This document shows, piece by piece, positions 17,785-25,536 of a stretch of 64,000 nucleotides of DNA (position 1 is its first letter; the number at the start of each line of letters is the position of its first letter). The stretch comes from Clostridium sp. HBUAS56010 (GTDB lineage: Bacteria > Bacillota > Clostridia > Lachnospirales > Lachnospiraceae), in assembly GCF_007115105.1 (NCBI RefSeq), contig NZ_SULJ01000004.1, forward strand, positions 124,001-188,000. Reading direction: 5' to 3'. The notes under the pieces are model-generated. The model ran no database searches. It was not told the origin of the DNA and was given only the letters and a program-made list of their open reading frames with translations. The position numbers and the translations under genes are program-made.

Positions 17785-17873
17785 AGGGTGTGTCTAAAAA
17801 CTCATTGTTTCAAGATGTGCGTCACACTTCGTGGGACGTGCAGATTGGATCAATGAGTTTTCAGACACGCCCT
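17785..17873 (+). repeat. 89-bp palindromic element (MITE- or REP-like)
   Basis: Two 23-nt arms in inverted orientation (17785-17807 and 17851-17873) differ at only two positions and enclose 43 nt. Each arm contains AACTCATTG at its inner end and AGGG at its outer end. There is no T run, so it does not look like a terminator. It lies between aldehyde dehydrogenase and the secDF terminator. A non-coding mobile palindrome is the best reading, but no second copy is present in the window to prove it. Confidence 0.5.
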
Positions 17874-17945
17874 AATTAGAATCTATAAATGTTATAGTAT
17901 AGCTGCTTTTCCCTGTTTCATGCAAAATCCACTTTTACTGCAAAA

Positions 17946-17984
17946 GTAAAAAGCCGGAAAGCCACAACTTTTATGACTTTCCGG
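17946..17984 (-). terminator. Intrinsic terminator after secDF
   Basis: A perfect 8-bp stem CCGGAAAG/CTTTCCGG (17954-17961 with 17977-17984) is followed on the minus strand by CTTTTTAC. It lies 14 bp past the secDF stop. Confidence 0.85.
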
Positions 17985-17997
17985 TTTCTTTTGTCTT

Positions 17998-20160
17998 TTA
18001 ACGTTCTTTTCTTTTCTCCCACATTGCCCATAACGTACCGGCAACACAGATAGAGGAATAACATCCCGTAACCACACCAAACAGCATTGGCAGAGAGAAT
18101 TCAATAATAGATTCAATCTGAAAATACATGGATGCAGCCAGGATAATTACCACACAGATTGTGGTTGCGAGAGAAGTATTAATGGATCTTCCAAGGGTCT
18201 GGCTGGTACTGATATCAACCAGATCCGCAACAGAAAGCTTGCTGTTGTGTTTCTTGTTCTCCCGAATTCTATCATAAATAACAATGGTATCATTGATGGA
18301 ATATCCAATGATCGTAAGGACCACCGCCACAAACGCATCATTGAGCGGGATTCCAAACAACACGAATGCAAAGAACACCACCATGGTATCATGGAACAGA
18401 GCGATCATTGCCGTAACTCCTGCGGGCAGTCCGGATATGGCTGAGAATCTGATCCATACATAGACAATGACAAACAGCAATGCCAGTCCTATGGCAAGAC
18501 CTGCGTTCTTTAATGCTTTCGCACCAATATAAGGCTCTACAACATAGGTTTCTGAAAGCTTTGCATTTACCTGGTCAGAAGTGCTGTTAATGGCATCTGT
18601 AATAGCTTTCTGTGCATCCGGCGACATTCCTGCATTTCCTGCAAAGGTAACAGAAAGTCTCTTTAATCCTGTCATATTATCTTCTTTAATCTGAACAGTA
18701 ACCGGTCTGTTGGTCTCTTTCTCCACGGCTGCCTGGATTTTATCGGTATCCGCATCATTGGATACGGAATAGCTTAATACAGCACCTCCGGTAAACTGAG
18801 TATCTAAGGTAACGCCTTTGGTGTAGCAGCCTGCAATTCCTGCAATCGTAATAACACCGGAAATAATGGCAAAAAGATATTTCTTCTGATAAAATGGTAT
18901 GGTTTTAATATCTTTTCTGACCCGGAAATGTTTCACTTCTGCCAGTTTTCCATTCTCAATAAAGGATAAAAGCAAGTGCTTTGATACAGGAATTCCAATA
19001 CATAAGTTAATGATCATACCCATCATCAGTGTATAACCAAAACTCAACATGGTCCCCGAACCAAGTGCCATTAATATAGCTGCAATAATTGCTGCCGTAA
19101 TATTACCGTCAAAAACAGAAGAAAAAGCATTCTTATATCCATGAGTCACAGCGCCTTTGATGGACGCACCCTGTTTTAATTCATCGGATATACGTTCTGA
19201 TGTAATAATGTTGGTATCTACGGTCATTCCCAACGTCAGAATAATACCTGCAATACCTGGAAGGGTCAGGGTATACTGCGGAATGGAAAGTGCCAGTAAC
19301 TGAATCACCATCTGCAAAAATAAAGTAATGCAGGCAGAGACTCCAGGCAATTTATAGACACCGATCATAAAGATACAGATAATAATAAATGCAGCAATTC
19401 CTGCATCAATCATAATCGAAAGAGCGTTATTACCGAGAGCCGGGCTGATGGTGGAGAAGTTAGAGGTTGCAAGGGAAAACGGAAGCGCTCCTGCATTGAT
19501 CTTTTCTGCCAGACTTTTCGCCTCATTATAATCTCTCATTCCCGTGATAACCGCCTGACCTCCGGAGATCTTTGTCTGCACTGTTGGGCTGGAAATCAGA
19601 TCTTTATCCATATAGATGCTCATTCTCTTCCCAATCAGTTTGCCAGTAGCTTCTTCAAAAAGCTTTGCACCTTCTGCAGTAAAGCTTAAGGTTACATTAT
19701 AAGCCTTGACTCCTTTGTCCGAGGTGGTCTGAGGTGTTGCAGTCTTTACGTCTTTTCCCCGGATCATCACATTTCCTTCCGGATCTTTAAAGCTCAGTTC
19801 TGCCATCTGACCCAGTTCCGCAATGGCATCTTCCGGGTTAAAATCAGTTTCTCCAGACTTCCATGGGAACTGTACAATAATATAACCGGAATTTTTATCC
19901 ACCGTAACTTCACGGTCAGAAATATTCTGGTTATCCATTCTGGTTTCAATGATTTCTCTTGCCGCCTGAAGCTCCTCTTCTGTTGGCTTCCGGTCCAGAT
20001 TCTGGGGTTCAAAAACAGCTTCAACCCCTCCTCGTATATCAATGCCGTAACGCATCTCAAAGATGCCCTTGATATCGCTTCCAAGACCAAATACGGCAAG
20101 TGCACATACGGCTGCAAGAATAACGAAAATCAACCCAAGCATTTTCTTTCCTGGTTTCAT
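17998..20160 (-). CDS. secDF: SecD-SecF fusion, protein translocase accessory subunit
   Basis: The 720-residue protein is a natural fusion of SecD (first half, six membrane segments with a large outer domain) and SecF (second half, six more), as in Bacillus SecDF (about 737 residues). Recognisable parts are MRYGIDIRGGVEAVFEPQ and AGIILTLGMTVDTNIITSERI in SecD, and DTQFTGGAVLSYSV and LTIIGYSINDTIVIYDRIRE in SecF. It uses the proton gradient to help pull exported proteins through SecYEG. The ATG at 20160 follows AGAGGAT; the frame extends upstream without a ribosome site. Confidence 0.96.
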   Translation of the reverse strand: MKPGKKMLGLIFVILAAVCALAVFGLGSDIKGIFEMRYGIDIRGGVEAVFEPQNLDRKPTEEELQAAREIIETRMDNQNISDREVTVDKNSGYIIVQFPWKSGETDFNPEDAIAELGQMAELSFKDPEGNVMIRGKDVKTATPQTTSDKGVKAYNVTLSFTAEGAKLFEEATGKLIGKRMSIYMDKDLISSPTVQTKISGGQAVITGMRDYNEAKSLAEKINAGALPFSLATSNFSTISPALGNNALSIMIDAGIAAFIIICIFMIGVYKLPGVSACITLFLQMVIQLLALSIPQYTLTLPGIAGIILTLGMTVDTNIITSERISDELKQGASIKGAVTHGYKNAFSSVFDGNITAAIIAAILMALGSGTMLSFGYTLMMGMIINLCIGIPVSKHLLLSFIENGKLAEVKHFRVRKDIKTIPFYQKKYLFAIISGVITIAGIAGCYTKGVTLDTQFTGGAVLSYSVSNDADTDKIQAAVEKETNRPVTVQIKEDNMTGLKRLSVTFAGNAGMSPDAQKAITDAINSTSDQVNAKLSETYVVEPYIGAKALKNAGLAIGLALLFVIVYVWIRFSAISGLPAGVTAMIALFHDTMVVFFAFVLFGIPLNDAFVAVVLTIIGYSINDTIVIYDRIRENKKHNSKLSVADLVDISTSQTLGRSINTSLATTICVVIILAASMYFQIESIIEFSLPMLFGVVTGCYSSICVAGTLWAMWEKRKER

Positions 20161-20179
20161 AAAATATCCTCTTTTCTGT

Positions 20180-20623
20180 TTAATTTTCACACATAATTTT
20201 AGCGCATGAAAATTCTCCTTTTTCTCCATCCGAATCGTGGATAAACCGGATCAGAAACATTCTGCTGATATAGCCTGCCTGCAGCAAAACAATAATAACC
20301 GCCCATAGAATCAGCGGAACAAATAAAAGCTCTGTGCCTGCAATCAGATATTTTACCGGAGAAACTCCAATGGAGAATCTGCCGCTTGAATTCGGAATCA
20401 GTTCATTATCGGTATCATCGTCAAATGCACCTGCAATCTCTAAAAGTCCTTTTGATCCCCGATGACCTGCACCCCGCTCCGAAACCGTCTTTTTAATGGC
20501 ATGAGGCAGTCTTTTTCCCACATCAACAGGGAAAATATGAAATTCTGACAACAGCAGAGCAATACAAAATATGTAGGCTAAGATTCTTCGTATTCCTTCA
20601 CTGCCTTTCGTCTGGTATCCCAT
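20180..20623 (-). CDS. Hypothetical membrane protein upstream of secDF
   Basis: The 147-residue protein has two hydrophobic segments (RILAYIFCIALLLSEFHIF near the N-terminus and FVPLILWAVIIVLLQAGYI near residue 110). A polar loop lies between them with an acidic stretch (GAFDDDTDNELIP). It ends 19 bp before secDF and is probably co-transcribed with it. The ATG at 20623 has GGAGGG close upstream; the frame extends to 20656 without support. I recognise no family and assign no function. Confidence 0.7.
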   Translation of the reverse strand: MGYQTKGSEGIRRILAYIFCIALLLSEFHIFPVDVGKRLPHAIKKTVSERGAGHRGSKGLLEIAGAFDDDTDNELIPNSSGRFSIGVSPVKYLIAGTELLFVPLILWAVIIVLLQAGYISRMFLIRFIHDSDGEKGEFSCAKIMCEN

Positions 20624-20824
20624 AGGTACCCTCCTGTAACGAATACACAAATCCATTGTTTTCCGGATTTATATTTCAAAGAGCATTGTACTACAAATTT
20701 TTTAGAAATACAACTGCGGGTTGTAACTGGTATGTACATTTTTCATTATATTGGATATTTTAGCAATGCCACTTTTGCTGTATGATTGATTGAAATCAAA
20801 CATCTTTTATTTTAGGAGGAAATC

Positions 20825-21319
20825 ATGAACAACGGAAAAATCAAAAAGATTGTCTTCACAGCCTTAATGATCTCATTGACTGCAACCGCTACAATGGTAA
20901 TTCGCATTCCATCTGCTTTTCAGGGATACATCCATCTGGGAGATGGAATGGTATTGTTAAGCGGACTGCTTCTCGGACCCTTTTTAGGAGCCGCCGCCGG
21001 AGGGCTTGGCTCCATGCTGGCAGACTTGCTCTCCGGCTACGTTCTTTATGCGCCAGCCACTTTTTTTATTAAAGCACTGGCAGCTTTTTTTGCAGGATTG
21101 ATCTACCGGAAGTTTTCACACCTTCCATTTCTAAGTGCAGGTATTTTATGCAGTGTTATTATTACCGGAGGATATTTTTTATTTGAACTGATTTTATATG
21201 GACTCTCCCCTGCTCTGATCAACGTTCCATTTAATATGATTCAGAACATTGCAAGTCTTGTAACAGCCGGATGTCTGCTTCCCGTTCTTAAAAACATTAC
21301 GGCAAGATTTGTATCATAG
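20825..21319 (+). CDS. ECF transporter S component (vitamin/cofactor specificity unit)
   Basis: The 164-residue protein has five or six membrane helices and the ECF S-component hallmark near the N-terminus: a basic start (KIKKIVFTALMISL) and HLGDGMVLLSGLLLGPFLGA. S components bind a vitamin or metal and dock to a shared EcfA/A'/T module, here encoded elsewhere. The substrate cannot be told; the HLGDG pattern occurs in several sub-families of uncertain cargo. AGGAGG precedes the ATG. No riboswitch was recognised in the 200-bp upstream region, which has only a small AT-rich ACAAC/GTTGT inverted repeat. Its 3' end overlaps the convergent dehydrogenase gene by 6 bp. Confidence 0.85.
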   Translation: MNNGKIKKIVFTALMISLTATATMVIRIPSAFQGYIHLGDGMVLLSGLLLGPFLGAAAGGLGSMLADLLSGYVLYAPATFFIKALAAFFAGLIYRKFSHLPFLSAGILCSVIITGGYFLFELILYGLSPALINVPFNMIQNIASLVTAGCLLPVLKNITARFVS

Positions 21320-22270
21320 AACCGGGCAGTTCACCGGCCACGATGGCCTTTTCCCAGATAGAACCAGATCTATCTGGGCTGCTGCCTGTACTGCCATTTT
21401 AATCATACATTCTTCCGTATTGGATGCCATGTGAGGAGTTACCACCACCTGTTCAAGAGAAAGAAGGGGATTGTCTTTTTGGGGTGGTTCCTGGTGAAAT
21501 ACATCTATAAATGCACCTGCAATCTTCCCGGACTCCACTGCTTTTGCCAGTGCCAATTCGCATACCACTTCTCCTCTGGCACAGTTAATCAGATAAGCAC
21601 TCTTTTTCATTAAATCAAATTCCTTTTCCCCAACCATTTCACTGGTACCAGAGGTCAGCGGAACATGAAGAGAGATAAAGTCAGACTGCTGGAATATCTG
21701 TTCCCAGCTTGCCAGACTCACATAATCCGGTAAGGAATCTTCTGTTAAATGAGGTCCGTAAGCGATGACTTTCATATCAAAAGCAAGACTCGCCTTTTTT
21801 GCAACTTCTCTGCCAATCCGACCAAAACCAATGATTCCCAGAGTCTTCTGATACAGATCCATCCCTTTATGACTGTTCTTATAATAAAAATTACTATCAA
21901 GCATTGCCTTATGGAGCAAAACGGTTCTCTTTGCTGCAGCGGCAATGGCACCTATGGTAAACTCTGCAACAGAGGTGGTTGTAGCATCAGGAGTATTGGT
22001 AACCCATATACCAAGTTGGCTGGCTACGGCAAGATCTATATTATTATATCCTGCCCCGTGACGAGCTACAATTTTCAAATTTTTCCCTGCTTCCAGTACT
22101 GCTTTGCCCACTGGTGCGGTTCTTAAAAGAATGGCATCGCAATCTTGTACATCCCGGCCGATATCTGCCTCTGATACACCGCTTCCCATCTTGATCTCAT
22201 AGCCACGCTCTGTTAAGAATTCCTTTCCCTCCAAAGCAATATCCTGAGGAATCAACACCTTACCACTCAT
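21314..22270 (-). CDS. D-isomer-specific 2-hydroxyacid dehydrogenase (phosphoglycerate/hydroxypyruvate dehydrogenase-like)
   Basis: The 318-residue protein has the two-domain fold of the family. The NAD-binding motif is LGIIGFGRIGREVAKKA (about 140). The catalytic Arg is in INCARGEVV, and the His in VVVTPHMASNT. It lacks the regulatory C-terminal domain of true serine-pathway SerA. It starts 4 bp inside the end of the glycerate kinase gene (ATGA overlap), so the two are translationally coupled. In this operon it may interconvert hydroxypyruvate and glycerate or act on a related 2-keto acid. The ATG at 22270 follows GGGAGGA. Confidence 0.88.
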   Translation of the reverse strand: MSGKVLIPQDIALEGKEFLTERGYEIKMGSGVSEADIGRDVQDCDAILLRTAPVGKAVLEAGKNLKIVARHGAGYNNIDLAVASQLGIWVTNTPDATTTSVAEFTIGAIAAAAKRTVLLHKAMLDSNFYYKNSHKGMDLYQKTLGIIGFGRIGREVAKKASLAFDMKVIAYGPHLTEDSLPDYVSLASWEQIFQQSDFISLHVPLTSGTSEMVGEKEFDLMKKSAYLINCARGEVVCELALAKAVESGKIAGAFIDVFHQEPPQKDNPLLSLEQVVVTPHMASNTEECMIKMAVQAAAQIDLVLSGKRPSWPVNCPVL

Positions 22271-23433
22271 CTTATTTCCTCCCCTTTCTCCGTCTGTCCC
22301 AGACATTTTCCCGCCCGGAGCATGCGGAAAGTCCGTTCTGCCGCATTGCGGTACAATTCCTCCGCCCGTTCCATGGCTTCTTCGATTGACATAATTCCAG
22401 AAACTGTTGTTACAATACTCTCAATTCCAAAATCATATAACTGCTCTGCTCCATCTCCCATGCCGCCTACAATGGCAATGGCAGGAATGTTCTTTGCCCG
22501 ACAGCGCATACCGATACCACTTGGAACCTTTCCAAACGCGGACTGCCAGTCCATACGTCCTTCTCCGGTAATAACCAGATCCACCCCTTCCAGCATGGAA
22601 TCAAATTCAATAAGGTCCAAAACGGTGTCAATTCCAGACTTCATATCCGCATGAAGGAAGACCTTAAGTGCGGCACCAAGCCCTCCTGCTGCCCCGGTTC
22701 CTTTGATCTGATTCACATCAATTCCAGTCAGTTCTTTCAACCGGAACGCATAGTTTTCCATGCCTTTTTCCAACTGAGAAAGAATCTCTGCTGTGCCTCC
22801 CTTTTGTTTTCCAAAAGTATAAGTAGCCCCATCAGGACCGGTAAGGGGATTGGTTACATCGCACATGACAGTAAACTCCGTCTCCTTTACAGCCGGATGA
22901 AGGGCACTTAAATCAATGGATTTTACATTTTCCAGATCAGACCCAAAACCAGCAAGCAGATTCCCCTCTTTATCAAGGAAACGGATTCCAAGAGCCACCA
23001 TGGCTCCCATTCCTCCATCATTGGTTGCACTTCCCCCAATGGCAATCGCAATCTTTCGATATCCCCGGTCCAGAGCATCACGGATCATCTCTCCGGTGCC
23101 ATAAGTGGTGGTATGAAGAGGATTTCTCTTCTCCTCCGGCACCATGGGAAGACCAGAAGCAGCCGCCATCTCAATGACGGCATGATCTCCGTGAAATACA
23201 CCATAGGAACAGGATACCGGTTCCATGAAAGGACCATGGGCATCTATGGTCTGAATCTGTCCATTCATTGCCTGTACTACCGCCTCCACTGTTCCTTCCC
23301 CTCCGTCGGCAACGGAGATTCCAGTGCACTGGCAGGAGGGAAATATCTGTTTTGCCGTTTCGGTCAGAATGGCAACAATCTGTCTGGAAGTCAAAGAGCC
23401 TTTAAAGGAATCAGATGCAAATAACAGCTTCAT
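22267..23433 (-). CDS. Glycerate kinase (GarK/GlxK family)
   Basis: The 388-residue protein phosphorylates D-glycerate (usually to 2-phosphoglycerate in this family), bringing the pathway into glycolysis. Family motifs are FASDSFKGSLTS at the start, VADGGEGT near 45, IGGSATNDGGMG near 135 and VITGEGRMDWQS near 285. It is preceded by the DapA-like gene and followed by the hydroxyacid dehydrogenase. Together with tartronate-semialdehyde reductase this is the usual route for glycerate coming from glucarate, galactarate, glyoxylate or tartronate. Confidence 0.93.
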   Translation of the reverse strand: MKLLFASDSFKGSLTSRQIVAILTETAKQIFPSCQCTGISVADGGEGTVEAVVQAMNGQIQTIDAHGPFMEPVSCSYGVFHGDHAVIEMAAASGLPMVPEEKRNPLHTTTYGTGEMIRDALDRGYRKIAIAIGGSATNDGGMGAMVALGIRFLDKEGNLLAGFGSDLENVKSIDLSALHPAVKETEFTVMCDVTNPLTGPDGATYTFGKQKGGTAEILSQLEKGMENYAFRLKELTGIDVNQIKGTGAAGGLGAALKVFLHADMKSGIDTVLDLIEFDSMLEGVDLVITGEGRMDWQSAFGKVPSGIGMRCRAKNIPAIAIVGGMGDGAEQLYDFGIESIVTTVSGIMSIEEAMERAEELYRNAAERTFRMLRAGKCLGQTEKGEEIR

Positions 23434-23470
23434 ATTTCATACCTCTTTTCTTTCTATTTATAGCGAAAAC

Positions 23471-23499
23471 AGACTGGCGGCAACAGGCGCCACCAGTCT
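23471..23499 (-). other. Hairpin inside the glycerate operon
   Basis: On the minus strand a 10-bp stem (AGACTGGTGG with CCGCCAGTCT) with a 9-nt loop lies in the 98-bp gap between the DapA-like gene and glycerate kinase. Only a short GTTTTC follows. It could be a weak terminator or an mRNA-processing and stability element setting the ratio of upstream to downstream genes. Confidence 0.5.
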
Positions 23500-23531
23500 T
23501 GTTTCATTAAAACCACAGCAGATCATAAAAA

Positions 23532-24431
23532 TCAAAGCAATCCCGCTGTCTTCATCTCTTTTTTAATTCGCTCCAGAACCGGACCTTCCTGGGTTGCCAG
23601 ATTTGGTTTATAAGGAAGCCCTACGTTCCTTCCTCTCAGATTCGCCATATCCTTTGCCGCTACCGGGAAACTGGCAGGGTCCATGGAAAGACGGACCGGA
23701 TTTAATTTAAACTGTGCCTCTAAAGACCCTTTTAAATCCCCTTCTATGTATTTATTATACACATCCGTAATCAGCTCCGGCATAAAATTAGCCGCCGTAC
23801 ACACTCCGCCCACGGCTCCATGACACATGGAAGCATAAAGAAGAGTATCTTTTCCTCCAAACACCTTAAATCCAAGGTGGCGGGTTCTGCGGATGAATTC
23901 CGATGTCTGGGTAATATCTCCGCTGGTGTCTTTCATTCCTACAATATTTTTGACATCCGTTGCAAGGCGTTCCACCAGATCGGCAGACATGGTGTAGTTC
24001 ACTCTGCCTGGATTATTGTATAAGAGAACCGGAGTCTCTGGAACAGACTGGGCAATGGTTTTAAAATGCTCATACAGTTCTTCTTCTGTAGGCTTTAAAA
24101 ACATTGGCTGTAGCACAGATATGCCGGAGGCTTTATGCTCTACTGCCATTTTGGCAAGACGGCAGCACTTCTTCGTGCTGATAGCACCGATCCCAAAGTA
24201 TACGGGGACCCGTCCGGCGGACTGATCCACCATAATGTCCAGTCCACGTTCCATCTCATCTTCTTCGATCACATAGAATTCACCATTGCTTCCAAATGCC
24301 AGAATTCCAAGGACTCCGCCTTCGATCACATAATCTACCTGATCTCTTAGTCTTTTCTCATCAATCAGTTCATTTTCATCAACAGGAGTGAGGATCGGAA
24401 CAATCACACCTTTTATAAAATCTGTATTCAT
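23532..24431 (-). CDS. Dihydrodipicolinate synthase/N-acetylneuraminate lyase family aldolase or dehydratase
   Basis: The 299-residue protein is a class I (Schiff-base) lyase of the DapA superfamily. Seen are the substrate loop FGSNGEFY (GTTGE in DapA), the catalytic Tyr in LLYNNPGRVNYT and the Schiff-base Lys in IVGMKDTSGD. Genuine DapA belongs with lysine biosynthesis. Here the partners are tartronate-semialdehyde reductase and glycerate kinase, so a catabolic sugar-acid lyase or dehydratase is more likely. The position could equal that of GarL (which is from another fold) in the glucarate/galactarate route, but the substrate is unknown. ATG at 24431, 19 bp after the reductase gene. Confidence 0.85.
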   Translation of the reverse strand: MNTDFIKGVIVPILTPVDENELIDEKRLRDQVDYVIEGGVLGILAFGSNGEFYVIEEDEMERGLDIMVDQSAGRVPVYFGIGAISTKKCCRLAKMAVEHKASGISVLQPMFLKPTEEELYEHFKTIAQSVPETPVLLYNNPGRVNYTMSADLVERLATDVKNIVGMKDTSGDITQTSEFIRRTRHLGFKVFGGKDTLLYASMCHGAVGGVCTAANFMPELITDVYNKYIEGDLKGSLEAQFKLNPVRLSMDPASFPVAAKDMANLRGRNVGLPYKPNLATQEGPVLERIKKEMKTAGLL

Positions 24432-24450
24432 TATGTACCCTTTCCCCTTT

Positions 24451-25341
24451 TTATTCGGCTGGCTTTACTGTGGTGTTGGCGATCTTCTCGTAATATTTAA
24501 CAAGGCTGGAATGATCTTCTTTTTCCAATCCATCGGCTTTTAATCCCTGCATCATCTCCATTAACTGTCCGGTTAACGGAACGGGAGAACTGATGGCATG
24601 AGCTGCATTTAAGGCATTGTTTAAATCTTTGATATGAAGTTCAATCCGGAAACCAGGATTAAAGTTGCGGTTTAAAATCATAGGTGCTTTGGCGTCCATA
24701 ACGGTGGAGCCTGCAAGACCGCCCCTGATTGCCTGGTATACCAGCTCAGGATCTGTACCTGCTTTTTTAGCAAAGGTTAAAGCTTCTGATACAGCGGCAA
24801 TGTTCACAGCAACCACGATCTGATTGGCAAGTTTGGCAACATTACCAGAACCAAGATCGCCTACATAAACGACGGAACCTGCCATGACCATAAGCATGTC
24901 ATAATATTTATCAAACAGCTCCTTTTTTCCTCCAACCATAACCGAAAGTGTTCCGTCAATGGCTTTTGGCTCTCCGCCGGATACAGGGGCGTCTAACATG
25001 TCAATTCCAAATGCTTCCAGTTCTTTTCCGATGGCTTTGCTTTCTGTTGGGTCAATGGAACTCATATCAATCACAACCGTTCCTGGTTTTGCACCTTCTG
25101 CTACTCCGTTTTCTCCAAGTACAGCCGCTCTCACATGGGGGGAATTGGGCACCATAGTAATCACGACTTCACTGACAGCAGCCACTTCCTTACCGCTGGA
25201 AGCTTCTGTTGCTCCTGCAGATACCAGTTCTTCCACCGAACTTTTTTTATGGTCAAATACAGTCAGTTCATGTCCAGCTTTTAACAAATTCTTTGCCATG
25301 GGCTTTCCCATGATTCCTAATCCAATAAATCCAATCTTCAT
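24451..25341 (-). CDS. garR: 2-hydroxy-3-oxopropionate (tartronate semialdehyde) reductase, beta-hydroxyacid dehydrogenase family
   Basis: The 296-residue protein has the family N-terminus IGFIGLGIMGKPMAKNLL (NAD(P) binding). It also has the substrate motif DAPVSGGEPKAIDGTL and the catalytic Lys in GSGNVAKLANQIVV. It reduces tartronate semialdehyde to D-glycerate, the substrate of the glycerate kinase downstream. The related 3-hydroxyisobutyrate dehydrogenases are the alternative; operon context favours GarR. The ATG at 25341 is nine bases after GAGAGG; an ATG three codons upstream touches that site and is unlikely. It is the first gene of the operon. Confidence 0.9.
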   Translation of the reverse strand: MKIGFIGLGIMGKPMAKNLLKAGHELTVFDHKKSSVEELVSAGATEASSGKEVAAVSEVVITMVPNSPHVRAAVLGENGVAEGAKPGTVVIDMSSIDPTESKAIGKELEAFGIDMLDAPVSGGEPKAIDGTLSVMVGGKKELFDKYYDMLMVMAGSVVYVGDLGSGNVAKLANQIVVAVNIAAVSEALTFAKKAGTDPELVYQAIRGGLAGSTVMDAKAPMILNRNFNPGFRIELHIKDLNNALNAAHAISSPVPLTGQLMEMMQGLKADGLEKEDHSSLVKYYEKIANTTVKPAE

Positions 25342-25403
25342 GTTATTCATCCTCTCTTTTAATCCATTGTCAGTAACTGATGGAATCAGCCATCTATGTT
25401 GTG

Positions 25404-25519
25404 ATTATAAGAAAATAAGGAAGAATTTACTATAGGCGGTTTTACTGAATGATCGGACAATTCTTATACAAACCGCATATGGTTTCATTATTGTTTCTAA
25501 AACGTTTCATTATCGTTTC
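25404..25519 (-). promoter_or_regulatory. Control region of the glycerate operon: TATAAT box and four GTTTC repeats at 11-bp spacing
   Basis: A -10 TATAAT (25404-25409, minus strand) has only a weak -35 (TAGTAA-like), as expected for an activated promoter. Upstream of it, at 25482, 25493, 25504 and 25515 on the plus strand, GTTTC recurs with exactly 11-bp period, making two near-identical 16-mers, GTTTCATTATTGTTTC and GTTTCATTATCGTTTC. No GG-N10-GC sigma-54 promoter was seen. The PrpR-like regulator gene lies immediately on the other side. Confidence 0.6.
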
Positions 25520-25536
25520 ACATTAAAAACAAAATT

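Noticed and set aside
20624-20824. Riboswitch ahead of the ECF S component
   Set aside because: Only a small ACAAC/GTTGT inverted repeat is visible; no TPP, FMN or cobalamin core motif was recognised.
25342-25536. Possible sigma-54 promoter upstream of garR
   Set aside because: No GG-N10-GC element was found; a TATAAT box is present instead.
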